DNA of 64,000 nucleotides from Marinobacter qingdaonensis (GCF_034555935.1 NZ_JAYDCJ010000003.1:372001-436000); one strand, 5' to 3'. Numbered from the stretch's first letter, positions 45,098-54,169 are shown. Numbers and translations are program-made. Notes: generated from the sequence alone by a model not told the origin.

Positions 45098-45131
45098 CCA
45101 GGCCCCGGCACCGGCCCGTGCCGGGGCCTGG
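45098..45131. repeat. Perfect 14-base inverted repeat between nasA and nrtA promoters
   Basis: CCAGGCCCCGGCAC and its exact complement flank a six-base spacer CGGCCC. It lies 9 bp upstream of the nasA -24 box. It contains GCAC-N6-GTGC, one base short of the NtrC spacing. Possible regulator site or cruciform. Confidence 0.7.
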
Positions 45132-45299
45132 CGGCCGGTTGCCGATCAGGGCGCGATCCGGAACCGCCCGGGGCGCGGCTCACAATGGTGCATAAATGGC
45201 GCAGCACGCACTAAAACGATTCGAACCCTGCCGGACCCCGACCCGCCTGGATTTGCACCGATTGGTTTAGCGGCCTGTTTTCACAGTTTTTTTCGTGAC

Positions 45300-45315
45300 T
45301 GGCACAGGCTGTGCA
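45300..45315 (+). promoter_or_regulatory. Sigma-54 promoter of nrtABC
   Basis: TGGCACAGGCTGTGCA: perfect -24 box, correct spacer, -12 box GTGCA with one mismatch. The expected start is near 45325, about 110 bp before nrtA. Confidence 0.8.
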
Positions 45316-45353
45316 GAAGCACCTCATGAACATTTTAGATCATCAGAGCTCCA

Positions 45354-45404
45354 GCAGGCATCGGCGCCTGCCTTCCGGGACACGGAGGGCAGGCGCTTTT
45401 TTTT
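45354..45404 (+). promoter_or_regulatory. NasR-type antitermination leader of nrtABC
   Basis: The clearest of the four leaders. Antiterminator hairpin GCAGGC-ATCGGC-GCCTGC (45354-45371) has a perfect 6-bp stem and a six-base loop with A1 and G4, the ANTAR target rule. The overlapping terminator pairs GCGCCTGCC with GGCAGGCGC (45364-45372 with 45388-45396), extended by TTCCG/CGGAG, and is followed by eight Ts (45397-45404). The two structures share 45364-45371 and cannot coexist. A weak upstream hairpin (ATGA/TCAT, 45326-45343) could be the first ANTAR stem. Confidence 0.85.
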
Positions 45405-45433
45405 GCCCGGAAGCACATTGCGAGGTAAGCACC

Positions 45434-46822
45434 ATGACGACATCCCTGACCACCGTCTCCGGGTCACTCCGGCACCTGGCCGGCCTGGCCGCCGCGGTTT
45501 CCCTGATCGCCAGCGCACCCCTGGCCCAGGCCGCCATCGGCGAGCCGGAAAAGCCGGACCTGAAGCTGGGCTTCATCAAACTGACCGACATGGCGCCGCT
45601 GGCCGTTGCCTGGGAGCAGGGCTTCTTTATGGACGAAGGTCTGTTTGTCGAGCTGGAAGCCCAGGCCAACTGGAAGGTCCTGCTCGACCGGGTCATCACC
45701 GGTGAACTGGACGGCGCCCACATGCTGGCCGGTCAGCCCCTGGGCGCGACCATCGGCTACGGTACCCAGGCCGACATCATCACCGCCTTCAGCATGGACC
45801 TGAACGGCAACGGCATCACCGTCTCCAACCAGGTCTGGGAGACCATGAGCCAGCACATCCCCCAGGAAGACGGCAAGCCCGTGCACCCGATCAGTGCCAG
45901 TGCCCTGAAACCGGTGGTGGAAGCCTCCCGCGCCGAGGGCGAACGGTTCCGCATGGGCATGGTGTTCCCGGTGTCCACCCACAACTACGAGCTGCGCTAC
46001 TGGCTGGCCGCCGGTGGCCTGAACCCGGGCTTCTACGCGCCCCAGCGTGGCGACACCAGCGGCACTCTTGAAGCGGACGTGCACCTCTCCGTGACGCCCC
46101 CGCCGCAGATGCCGGCCACCATGGAAGCCGGCACCATCCAGGGCTATTGCGTGGGTGAGCCGTGGAACCAGCAGGCGGTGTTCAAGGGCATCGGTGTGCC
46201 GGTGATCACCGACTACGAGATCTGGCCCAACAACCCGGAGAAAGTGTTCGGCGTAACCCAATCCTGGGCCGAGGAAAACCCCAACACCCACCTGCACCTG
46301 CTGCGGGCCCTGATTCGCGCCGCCCACTGGCTGGATGAGAACAACAACGCCAACCGCGCCGAAGCGGTGGAGATCCTGGCCCGGCCCAGCTACGTCGGCG
46401 CCGACGCCGAAGTCATCGCCAACTCCATGACCGGCACCTTCGAGTACGAGAAGGGCGACGTTCGCGAGGTACCGGACTTCAACGTGTTCTTCCGTCACCA
46501 CGCCACCTATCCGTACCCGTCCGACGCCATCTGGTACCTGTCGCAGATGCGCCGTTGGGGCCAGATCCCGGATGCCAAACCGGACGACTGGTACATGGAA
46601 ACGGCAGCCCGGGTCTACCGCGGTGACATCTACGCCCAGGCGGCCCAGTCCCTGATCGACGACGGCCTGATGCAGGCCGAGGACTTTCCCGACTTCAGTC
46701 AGGACAACTTTGCCCGGCCGTACCAGGGCGAGCTGATCGACGGCGTCGCCTTCACGCCGCGCCAGCCCAACGCCTACATCGACAGCTTTGAGATCGGCCT
46801 GAAAGGCGACGACACCCCGTAA
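45434..46822 (+). CDS. nrtA: Nitrate ABC transporter substrate-binding protein
   Basis: A 462-residue NrtA/NasF-family periplasmic binding protein for nitrate. The start at [10 protein letters not shown] (45434) has GAGGT upstream and lies past the leader terminator. The signal peptide ends near [11 protein letters not shown] (residue 34). Family motifs: [32 protein letters not shown] and RRWGQIP. First gene of nrtABC, equivalent to Klebsiella nasF. Confidence 0.94.
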   Translation: MTTSLTTVSGSLRHLAGLAAAVSLIASAPLAQAAIGEPEKPDLKLGFIKLTDMAPLAVAWEQGFFMDEGLFVELEAQANWKVLLDRVITGELDGAHMLAGQPLGATIGYGTQADIITAFSMDLNGNGITVSNQVWETMSQHIPQEDGKPVHPISASALKPVVEASRAEGERFRMGMVFPVSTHNYELRYWLAAGGLNPGFYAPQRGDTSGTLEADVHLSVTPPPQMPATMEAGTIQGYCVGEPWNQQAVFKGIGVPVITDYEIWPNNPEKVFGVTQSWAEENPNTHLHLLRALIRAAHWLDENNNANRAEAVEILARPSYVGADAEVIANSMTGTFEYEKGDVREVPDFNVFFRHHATYPYPSDAIWYLSQMRRWGQIPDAKPDDWYMETAARVYRGDIYAQAAQSLIDDGLMQAEDFPDFSQDNFARPYQGELIDGVAFTPRQPNAYIDSFEIGLKGDDTP

Positions 46823-46848
46823 CCGGTCGCCGTACCGAGGAGAACGAC

Positions 46849-47844
46849 ATGACTAGCCTCACCACCACCAACTCCGGCTCCGAGTCGCCCCGCTGGCTGA
46901 ACGCCCTGGCGGAGCGGTTCAGCGCCGCTGAACTGGCCCGGCAGGGCAAGCAACTGCTGCTGCCCATGCTCGGCATCCTGCTGTTCCTGGGCTTCTGGCA
47001 CCTGGCCGCGCCCCAGGTCAACACCTCCCTGGGCAGTTTCCCCGGCCCGGTCCAGGTCTGGGAACAGGGCGGCCAGCTCTGGCAGGAGCATACCGCTCAG
47101 AGAGAAAGAGCGGACAAGTTCATCACCATGCAGGAGGAGCGCAACGACCGCATCCTGGCCAAGAACCCGGACGCCGAGGTGAAGATTCGCCCGTACTCGG
47201 GCGCGCCCACCTTCCTGGACCAGATTGGCACCAGCCTGGTTACCGTGCTGGCCGGCTTCCTGCTGGCCACGGCCATCGCCGTGCCCCTGGGCATCGTGTT
47301 CGGCCTCAACCGGCACTTCCAGGCCGCGGTCAATCCGCTGATCCAGATCTTCAAGCCGGTGTCGCCCCTGGCCTGGCTGCCGCTGGTGACCATGGTGGTG
47401 TCCGCCACCTACGTCAGCGACGATCCGATGTTCGAGAAGTCGTTCCTGACCTCGATGATCACCGTCACCCTGTGCAGCCTCTGGCCCACCCTGATCAACA
47501 CCAGCGTCGGCGTGGCCGCGGTCAACCCGGACCTGCTGAACGTGTCCCGGGTGCTGCAGCTGTCGTTCTGGACCCACGTGCGCAAGGTGGTGCTGCCGTC
47601 GTCGGTGCCGATGATCTTTACCGGCCTGCGGGTGTCCCTGGGCATCGCCTGGATGGTACTGATCGCCGCCGAGATGCTGGCCCAGAGCCCGGGCCTGGGC
47701 AAGTTCGTCTGGGACGAGTTCCAGAACGGCAGCAGTCAGTCCCTCAGCCGCATCATGGTCGCGGTCCTGGCCATCGGCTTTATCGGCTTCCTGCTGGATC
47801 GGCTGATGCTGCTGATCCAGAAAAAAGTCGCCTGGAACGAATAA
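46849..47844 (+). CDS. nrtB: Nitrate ABC transporter permease
   Basis: A 331-residue inner-membrane permease with about six helices. A long insertion after the first helix (residues 60-120, charged, with QEERNDRILAKNPDAEV) precedes the permease core, and the EAA-type loop (NVSRVLQLSFWTHVRKVVLPSSVP) is present. GAGGAG precedes the ATG. It is 26 bp after nrtA. Confidence 0.93.
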   Translation: MTSLTTTNSGSESPRWLNALAERFSAAELARQGKQLLLPMLGILLFLGFWHLAAPQVNTSLGSFPGPVQVWEQGGQLWQEHTAQRERADKFITMQEERNDRILAKNPDAEVKIRPYSGAPTFLDQIGTSLVTVLAGFLLATAIAVPLGIVFGLNRHFQAAVNPLIQIFKPVSPLAWLPLVTMVVSATYVSDDPMFEKSFLTSMITVTLCSLWPTLINTSVGVAAVNPDLLNVSRVLQLSFWTHVRKVVLPSSVPMIFTGLRVSLGIAWMVLIAAEMLAQSPGLGKFVWDEFQNGSSQSLSRIMVAVLAIGFIGFLLDRLMLLIQKKVAWNE

Positions 47845-47879
47845 TGGAAAGTGCACGCAAGCGTGCCAAGGAGAGTCCC

Positions 47880-48746
47880 ATGACTAGATCCCATCTCGAA
47901 CTGACCGGCGTGGAAATGGCCTTTGATACCCCCAAAGGTGCGTTCGTCGCCCTCGATAATGTCAACCTGAAGATCAAGAAGGGCGAGTTCGTCTCGCTGA
48001 TCGGCCACTCCGGCTGTGGCAAGTCCACGGTGCTGAACATCGTCGCCGGCCTGCTGCAGGCCACCAAGGGCGGCTGCGTACTGGACGGCCACGAGGTGAA
48101 TTCGCCCGGACCGGAGCGGGCCGTGGTGTTCCAGCACCACGCCCTGATGCCCTGGCTGACCGTGTACGAGAACGTGGAACTGGCGGTGCAGCAGGTGTTC
48201 CGCAAGACCATGTCGAAAACCGAACGCCGGGACTGGATCCACCACAATCTGGAACTGGTGAACATGGCGCACGCCGCCAGCAAGCGCCCCGGGGAGATCT
48301 CCGGCGGCATGGCCCAGCGGGTGGGCATTGCCCGGGCGCTGGCCATGAAACCAAGCGTGCTGCTGATGGATGAGCCGTTCGGCGCCCTGGACGCCCTGAC
48401 CCGGGCCCACCTGCAGGACTCGCTGATGGACATTCAGCAGGAGCTGAACAACACGGTGATCATGATCACCCACGACGTGGACGAGGCGGTGCTGCTGTCC
48501 GACCGCATCATCATGATGACCAATGGCCCGGCCGCGACCGTGGGCGAGGATCTGCGCATCGAACTGCCACGGCCCCGGAACCGGGTGACCCTGGCGGACG
48601 ACCCGGCCTACGTGCACTACCGGCAGGAGGTTCTGAAATTCCTGTACGAGAAGCAGCGCAAGCTGGAGAACATTGCGCCGCGCCGGACCGCCCGCCAGGC
48701 CGAGTCCGACACCGACGCCGAACCCGCGAAGGCGGCCCGGGCCTGA
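47880..48746 (+). CDS. nrtC: Nitrate ABC transporter ATP-binding protein
   Basis: A 288-residue ATPase. Walker A GHSGCGKST (residues 42-50), signature EISGGMAQRVG, Walker B VLLMDEPFGALDAL and the switch histidine (MITHDVDEAVLL) are intact. It matches the NrtD/NasD type with a single ATPase domain; no fused binding domain like cyanobacterial NrtC is present. The start at 47880 has AAGGAGAG; an upstream ATG at 47844 overlaps the nrtB stop and is less likely. Convergent with nasR. Confidence 0.94.
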   Translation: MTRSHLELTGVEMAFDTPKGAFVALDNVNLKIKKGEFVSLIGHSGCGKSTVLNIVAGLLQATKGGCVLDGHEVNSPGPERAVVFQHHALMPWLTVYENVELAVQQVFRKTMSKTERRDWIHHNLELVNMAHAASKRPGEISGGMAQRVGIARALAMKPSVLLMDEPFGALDALTRAHLQDSLMDIQQELNNTVIMITHDVDEAVLLSDRIIMMTNGPAATVGEDLRIELPRPRNRVTLADDPAYVHYRQEVLKFLYEKQRKLENIAPRRTARQAESDTDAEPAKAARA

Positions 48747-48759
48747 GCGGGCCCGGCCG

Positions 48760-50058
48760 TCACTTCAGCACATCGGCCATGGACACCAGGGCCCGGGCGA
48801 CCTCGGTCAGCTTCTTGCCCTGGTCCATGGCCAGTTTCCTCAGTACCCGGTGGGCCTCGTCGTTGCTGATCTTGCGATGATCCATCAGCAGTAGGACCGC
48901 CTTCTCCTGGGTTTTCCGATCTTCCAGCGCCTCCTTGGCACTCTGCAATTCGTCCGTCATCTGCTGCAGGCGACGGGTCTGTTCCTGCACCAGGTCAAAG
49001 ATCGACCGGCCAAACTGCTGGCCGACGCCGGCGCTGTCCCAGCTCTCCCCCGCCCGGGCGTCCTCGCCGGAATCGCACAGCACCAGCATCGGTTGCGCCG
49101 GCGGCTCCTGGCGGTCCAGGGTGGCAATCAGGGTTTCCTGGTGCGCCAGGGAATTGCGGGCCTCGGCAAACCGTTCCACACAGCGGGTGTGGAAGCTGCC
49201 TTCGACCGCGTCTTCCACCTTCTTCAGTTCGTCCATGCGCTCGGACATCAGGGCAAACCAGCGGTCCGCCAGCTCCGGATCCAGGGTCTTGTAGCGCCCC
49301 ACCGAACAACCGTGCTGGCGCAGGCGTTCGATTTCCGCCTCCCGGTCGTGGGCGCGCAGGCTGTGCCAGAGTTTGCGGCTGTCCTCGTCGGCAAAACTGA
49401 CAAACACCTCAAAGCACCGTTCCTGTGCCTCAACAAGGTGCATCATGCGCTTTGACAGTGCGCTGTCGAAGGCACCGCTGGAGAATCCGGCCGAGCCCAC
49501 GGCCCGTTCCTGGCCGCAGAATTCCTTGCCGTTCATCAGGTGCACCATGGCCACCAGCAGGCCGGCGATGGACGGATCCACGGCGGTGTCGGCGGCCTCG
49601 AAGACCACGGTGATAAAGGCATGGATCAGGCTGCTGTACGCTTCGGTCGCCTCCGCCACGGACAGGGCCTGGGCATCGACACGGGCACGCAGGGCCGGCA
49701 GTTGCTCCAGGCCGTGCAGGGCACTGGCGATGTGGTTGAGCAGGTGACTGCTGACCGGATGGGCGGTCAGGGCCTCGTGCACTTCCGCCAGCGCCTGCTC
49801 GAACTCCGAGACCAGGCGGTCCGATTCCCCGACCATGGCCCCGCGCTCGTCTGCGTATTTCTGGCCGCCGGACCCCAGGTACAGGTTCGAGGCGCCGCGC
49901 TCGCGTTGCAGGCCATGCACCAGGTTGCTGATGCTCTGGACCACCTTGCCCATCTGCAGAAAGTACTGCAGGTTCATCAACTCGCACTGGCGCGAGGCGA
50001 TCAGGTAGTCCGCTGCGGTGGGCGCGGCAGGCGTGTGTTGTTGGCGTTTGGTGTTCAT
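48760..50058 (-). CDS. nasR: Nitrate-sensing antiterminator NasR (NIT-ANTAR)
   Basis: A 432-residue regulator. The N-terminal NIT domain (about residues 40-290) carries the nitrate/nitrite-sensor motif VHGLQRERGASNLYLGSGG. The C-terminal ANTAR domain (about 370-425; LEDRKTQEKAVLLLMDHRKISNDEAHRVLRKLAM region) binds paired RNA hairpins. In Klebsiella NasR, nitrate binding frees ANTAR to prevent termination in the nasF leader (established). Here four leaders with suitable hairpins lie in the same cluster. The start at MNTKRQQ (50058) has GGGAGTGG upstream. Divergent from the nirBD operon. Confidence 0.95.
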   Translation of the reverse strand: MNTKRQQHTPAAPTAADYLIASRQCELMNLQYFLQMGKVVQSISNLVHGLQRERGASNLYLGSGGQKYADERGAMVGESDRLVSEFEQALAEVHEALTAHPVSSHLLNHIASALHGLEQLPALRARVDAQALSVAEATEAYSSLIHAFITVVFEAADTAVDPSIAGLLVAMVHLMNGKEFCGQERAVGSAGFSSGAFDSALSKRMMHLVEAQERCFEVFVSFADEDSRKLWHSLRAHDREAEIERLRQHGCSVGRYKTLDPELADRWFALMSERMDELKKVEDAVEGSFHTRCVERFAEARNSLAHQETLIATLDRQEPPAQPMLVLCDSGEDARAGESWDSAGVGQQFGRSIFDLVQEQTRRLQQMTDELQSAKEALEDRKTQEKAVLLLMDHRKISNDEAHRVLRKLAMDQGKKLTEVARALVSMADVLK

Positions 50059-50237
50059 AAAACCACTCCCGGCGTCTGGCCGTTCTCTCTCAGTCACCAA
50101 AACTTGAGCAATTACCAGGCCAGCCGAGGCCTCAAAGTCGTGCAATCCGCCCCAGCACGGGGCAAAAAGCCCGGGGCAAACCCGACGACGCCGGGCCGGA
50201 AATCTGCATCCCACTGATTTATAAGCACTAGTAAAAC

Positions 50238-50253
50238 TGGCACGAAGATCGCT
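50238..50253 (+). promoter_or_regulatory. Sigma-54 promoter of the nirBD operon
   Basis: TGGCACGAAGATCGCT: perfect -24 box with the preferred following G, -12 box TCGCT with one mismatch to TTGCT. The expected start is near 50263. Confidence 0.78.
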
Positions 50254-50277
50254 AAGTCCTTAGCAAGGATGAATGTC

Positions 50278-50372
50278 CCGGCCAAGGATTCGGCCGGACC
50301 ATCAGATCATTGTTGTTGGCATTGGCGCCGGACCATCGACTCCCCTTGGGACCAGATGCTCCGGCTTTTTTT
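50278..50372 (+). promoter_or_regulatory. NasR-type antitermination leader of the nirBD operon
   Basis: First hairpin CCGGCC/GGCCGG (50278-50283 with 50292-50297, 8-base loop AAGGATTC). Second hairpin TTGGC-ATTGGC-GCCGG (50316-50331), with two G-U pairs and a six-base loop with A1 and G4. It overlaps the 5' arm of a terminator GCCGGA/TCCGGC (50327-50332 with 50360-50365) followed by seven Ts. The loop ATTGGC is nearly the same as ATCGGC in the nrtA leader. Confidence 0.78.
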
Positions 50373-50400
50373 GTTGCGTAGAAAAGGTGGGAGTGAGGCG

Positions 50401-51633
50401 ATGGCCCAGAACAGCGAGCGCACCCTGGTGGTCTGTGGCCACGGCATGGTGGCCCAGCGGTTCCTGGAGGAGCTGGTGGACCAGGCCCGTGTGCCCTTCC
50501 AGCGGATCGTGGTGTTCAACGGCGAGGCCCGACCCGCCTACAACCGGATCCAGCTGTCGGCCCTGCTCAGTGGCGACGCCGAGGAAGACAGCCTGACCCT
50601 GAAGCCCGACGACTGGTTCGATCGCCACGGCATCACCGTGCACCACGGAGAGCCGGTGCAGGCCATCGACCGTCAGGACCGGACCGTGATCACCGCCACC
50701 GGCCGGCGCCAGCACTTCGATACCCTGGTGCTGGCCACCGGCTCCCGACCCGGGCGGCTGGGCATTCCCGGCGAGGATCTGGCCGGGGTGCGCTATTTCC
50801 GCGATCTGGACGACACCCACCATCTGATCGGCCAAAGCCAGAGCCGGCCCAGGGCGGTGGTGATCGGCGGCGGTTTTCTCGGCCTGGAAGCGGCGGTCGG
50901 CCTGCAGCGCCGGGGGGTGTCGGTGACCGTGCTGCACCGCAGCGGACACCTGCTGAATCGCCAGCTCGATACCGGCGCCGGCCAGCTGCTGGCCGAGGCC
51001 CTGACGGACAAGGGCCTCAACATCCTGACCGGTACCTCGCCGTTGCAACTGCTGGGCCGGGACGCGGTGCGGGCGGTCCAGCTCAGCGACCAGACCCTGA
51101 TCAGCGCCGACCTGGTGGTGATTGCCACCGGCATTGTTCCCAACCGCGAACTGGCCGAGGCCGCCGGCCTCGACTGCGGCCGGGGCATCCGGGTCGATGC
51201 CCGGCTGCAAACCAGCGACCCGGACATCTACGCCCTGGGCGAATGCTGCGAACTCGACGACCAGACCTTCGGCCTGGTGGAACCCGGCTACCTGCAGGCG
51301 CAAATCCTGGCCCAGGTCCTGGCCACGCCGGCCCGGACCGCCGGTTTCCAACACCCGGTGCTGGCCACCCGACTCAAGATCAGCGACCTGCCGGTGTTTT
51401 CCTGCGGCCTGCCCGGACCGGCCAGCGGCACCGAATCGCTGATCTCCCGCGACCTGGAAACCGGCCGCTACAGCCACCTGCTGGTGCGCGACAACCGCCT
51501 GGTGGGCGCCATCCTGCTCGGCCACACCGGCGACGGCCCCTGGTACCAGCAACTGATTGCCGAGGGCACCGACATCACCCCGTTCCGGGCCCAACTGCCC
51601 TTTGGAAAACCATTTTGCGAGGCCGCGGCCTGA
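50401..51633 (+). CDS. FAD-dependent NAD(P)H oxidoreductase (NasC-like/NirB N-domain paralogue)
   Basis: A 410-residue pyridine-nucleotide-disulfide oxidoreductase. FAD and NAD binding motifs are visible near residues 8-20 (LVVCGHGMVAQRF), at VLATGSRPGRLG and at VVIGGGFLGLEAAVGL, with an IYALGECCE segment near 280. It resembles the N-terminal half of NirB but lacks the BFD, ferredoxin-like and siroheme domains. It probably feeds NADH electrons to NasA through the BFD domain of NasA (inference from context). The start at MAQNSERT (50401) follows the leader terminator. NirB begins 28 bp after it. Confidence 0.9.
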   Translation: MAQNSERTLVVCGHGMVAQRFLEELVDQARVPFQRIVVFNGEARPAYNRIQLSALLSGDAEEDSLTLKPDDWFDRHGITVHHGEPVQAIDRQDRTVITATGRRQHFDTLVLATGSRPGRLGIPGEDLAGVRYFRDLDDTHHLIGQSQSRPRAVVIGGGFLGLEAAVGLQRRGVSVTVLHRSGHLLNRQLDTGAGQLLAEALTDKGLNILTGTSPLQLLGRDAVRAVQLSDQTLISADLVVIATGIVPNRELAEAAGLDCGRGIRVDARLQTSDPDIYALGECCELDDQTFGLVEPGYLQAQILAQVLATPARTAGFQHPVLATRLKISDLPVFSCGLPGPASGTESLISRDLETGRYSHLLVRDNRLVGAILLGHTGDGPWYQQLIAEGTDITPFRAQLPFGKPFCEAAA

Positions 51634-51661
51634 GCCGCGTCCCAGGAGAGAGGACGACACC

Positions 51662-54169
51662 ATGAGCAAGAAAACCCTGATCGTGATTGGCAATGGCATG
51701 GTTGGCCATCACTTCCTCGAGCAGTTCGTCGCCACCGACGCCCGTGCCGAGTACCAGATCCTGGTGTTCGGCGAGGAGAAGCAGCTGGCCTACGACCGGG
51801 TGCACCTGTCCGAGTACTTCACCGGCTCCACCCACGCCGACCTGGCCATGGGCACCGCCGACTGGTACGCCGAACAGGGCATCGACCTGCACCTGCACGA
51901 GGCCGTCACCGGTCTGGACCGGGACCGCCAAACCGTGACCACCGACAAGGGCGAGTACGGCTACGACCAACTGGTGCTGGCCACCGGTTCCTTCCCGTTC
52001 GTGCCGCCGATTGAGGGCCGGGAGCACCCGCACTGCTTCGTCTACCGCACCCTGGACGACCTCGACGCCATTCGCGCCAGTGCCCAGGGCGGTAAATCCG
52101 GGGTCGTGGTCGGCGGTGGCCTGCTCGGCCTGGAAGCCGCCAACGCCCTGAAGAACCTGGGCCTGCAGGCGCACGTGGTGGAATTCGCCCCGCGCCTGAT
52201 GCCGGTGCAGCTGGACAGCGACGGCGGCGCCCTGTTGCGCCATAAGATCGAGGAACTGGGTGTCCAGGTGCACACCGAGAAGGCCACCACCGCCATCGTC
52301 GCCGGCGAGGACGCGCGCCTGCGCATGAACTTCAGCGACGACAGCCACCTGGAGACCGACCTGATCGTGTTCTCCGCCGGCATCCGGCCCCAGGACGCCC
52401 TGGCCCGCAGCAGCGGCCTCGAGGTCGGCGAGCGCGGCGGCATCGTGGTCAACGACCAGTGCACCACCTCGGACCCGCACATCCACGCCATCGGCGAATG
52501 CGCCCTGTGGGACCAGCGCATCTTCGGCCTGGTGGCCCCGGGCTACACCATGGCCCGGACCCTGGCCGCGGTGCTGAACGGCGACCAGGACGCCGCCTTC
52601 GCCGGTGCCGACATGAGCACCAAGCTGAAACTGCTCGGCGTCGACGTCGGCTCCATCGGCGACGCCCACGGCCAGACCCCGGGCGCCCGCAACATCCGCT
52701 TCAACGACGAGCAGGCCGGCCATTACCGGCGCATGGTGGTCAGCGAGGACGGCAAGACCCTGCTCGGTGCCATCCTGGTGGGCGACAACAGCCATTACGA
52801 CACCCTGCTGCAGTACGCCCTGAACGGCATCACCCTGCCCGCCAACCCGGAAACCCTGATCCTGCCGGAGAGCCAGGGCGGCGCCCCGGCCCTGGGTCCG
52901 GACGCGTTGCCGGAGACCGCCTCAATCTGCTCCTGCCACAACGTCACCAAGGGCGACATCTGCGGCGCCATCGACGCCGGCTGCAGCGACCTCGGCAGCG
53001 TCAAAGCCGAGACCAAGGCCAGCACCGGCTGCGGCGGCTGCACCGCGCTGCTGAAAACCGTGGTCGACAACGAGCTGGAGAAACGCGGCGTCGAGGTCAG
53101 CAAGGACCTGTGCGAGCACTTCCCGTACAGCCGCCAGGAGCTGTTCCACCTGGTCAAGGTCAACGGCATCCGCACCTTCGCCACCCTGATCAAGCAGCAC
53201 GGCAAGGGTCACGGCTGCGACATCTGCAAACCGGCGGTGGGCTCGATCCTGGCCAGCTGCTGGAACGAGCACATCCTGGCCACCGACCACGTGCCGCTGC
53301 AGGACACCAACGACACCTTCATGGCCAACATGCAGAAGAACGGCACCTACTCCATCGTGCCGCGCATCCCCGGCGGCGAGATCACCCCGGACAAGCTGAT
53401 CGTGCTCGGTGAGGTGGCCAAGCAGTACGACCTGTACACCAAGATCACCGGCGGCCAGCGGGTGGACCTGTTTGGCGCCACCCTGAGCGAACTGCCGGAG
53501 ATCTGGGAAAAACTGATCGCCGCCGGCTTCGAAACCGGCCACGCCTACGGCAAGTCGCTGCGCACTGTGAAGTCCTGCGTCGGCAGCACCTGGTGCCGCT
53601 ACGGCGTGCAGGACAGCGTGGGCATGGCGATCCTGCTGGAGAACCGCTACAAGGGCCTGCGTGCCCCGCACAAAGTGAAGATGGCGGTGTCCGGCTGCAC
53701 CCGGGAGTGCGCCGAGGCCCAGAGCAAGGACTTTGGCGTGATCGCCACCGAGAACGGCTGGAACCTGTACGTGTGCGGCAACGGCGGCATGCGCCCACGT
53801 CACGCCGACCTGTTCGCCACCGACCTGTCCGACGAGGAACTGATCCGCACCATCGACCGGGTGATCATGCTCTATGTGCGCACCGCCGATCGGCTGCAGC
53901 GCACCAGTGTCTGGATGGAGAACTTGGAGGGCGGCCTGGACTACCTGAAGCAGGTGGTGCTGGAGGACAGCCTGGGCATCTGTGCCGAGCTGGAAGAACA
54001 CATGGCCGGCATTGTCGATACCTACCAGTGCGAGTGGAAGACCGCGGTGGAGGATCCGGACAAGCGCAAGCGCTTCCGGGAGTTTGTGAATGCGCCGGAG
54101 AAGAAGGACCCGGTTCAGGAGTGGACGACTGAGCGGGATCAGCGGCGGCCGGTGTTGGAGTCCGCCTAG
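51662..54169 (+). CDS. nirB: Assimilatory nitrite reductase (NADH) large subunit
   Basis: An 835-residue cytoplasmic enzyme reducing nitrite to ammonium with NADH. An N-terminal FAD/NAD module (residues 1-320) starts LIVIGNGMVGHHFLEQ. A BFD-type [2Fe-2S] domain lies near 420-470 (CSCHNVTKGD, STGCGGC). The sulfite/nitrite-reductase half follows, with the siroheme/[4Fe-4S] cysteines CVGSTWCRYG (near 639) and GCTRECAEAQ (near 678). AGGAGAGAGGA lies upstream of the ATG. A palindromic repeat separates it from nirD. Confidence 0.96.
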   Translation: MSKKTLIVIGNGMVGHHFLEQFVATDARAEYQILVFGEEKQLAYDRVHLSEYFTGSTHADLAMGTADWYAEQGIDLHLHEAVTGLDRDRQTVTTDKGEYGYDQLVLATGSFPFVPPIEGREHPHCFVYRTLDDLDAIRASAQGGKSGVVVGGGLLGLEAANALKNLGLQAHVVEFAPRLMPVQLDSDGGALLRHKIEELGVQVHTEKATTAIVAGEDARLRMNFSDDSHLETDLIVFSAGIRPQDALARSSGLEVGERGGIVVNDQCTTSDPHIHAIGECALWDQRIFGLVAPGYTMARTLAAVLNGDQDAAFAGADMSTKLKLLGVDVGSIGDAHGQTPGARNIRFNDEQAGHYRRMVVSEDGKTLLGAILVGDNSHYDTLLQYALNGITLPANPETLILPESQGGAPALGPDALPETASICSCHNVTKGDICGAIDAGCSDLGSVKAETKASTGCGGCTALLKTVVDNELEKRGVEVSKDLCEHFPYSRQELFHLVKVNGIRTFATLIKQHGKGHGCDICKPAVGSILASCWNEHILATDHVPLQDTNDTFMANMQKNGTYSIVPRIPGGEITPDKLIVLGEVAKQYDLYTKITGGQRVDLFGATLSELPEIWEKLIAAGFETGHAYGKSLRTVKSCVGSTWCRYGVQDSVGMAILLENRYKGLRAPHKVKMAVSGCTRECAEAQSKDFGVIATENGWNLYVCGNGGMRPRHADLFATDLSDEELIRTIDRVIMLYVRTADRLQRTSVWMENLEGGLDYLKQVVLEDSLGICAELEEHMAGIVDTYQCEWKTAVEDPDKRKRFREFVNAPEKKDPVQEWTTERDQRRPVLESA

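Larger units (their letters stand above)
44882..45433. other. 552-bp divergent control region between nasA and nrtA
   Basis: No credible gene. From left to right it holds the nasA leader terminator and antiterminator (minus, 44900-44955), a long leader hairpin (45016-45063), the nasA sigma-54 element (45074-45089), a perfect 14-base inverted repeat (45098-45131), a stretch with GGTGCA and GCACTAAAA half-sites that might bind NtrC (about 45185-45220), the nrtA sigma-54 element (45300-45315) and the nrtA leader (45354-45404). Confidence 0.75.
50059..50400. other. 342-bp divergent control region between nasR and the nirBD operon
   Basis: No gene. It holds the nasR start region, a sigma-54 element (50238-50253) and the leader of the reductase operon (50278-50372). 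No matching NtrC repeat was found in the 150 bp upstream of the promoter. Confidence 0.75.

Noticed and set aside
50140-50158. GTGC-N11-GCAC inverted repeat upstream of the nirBD promoter as an NtrC site
   Set aside because: The half-sites point the wrong way round (NtrC sites read GCAC...GTGC) and the spacing is off.
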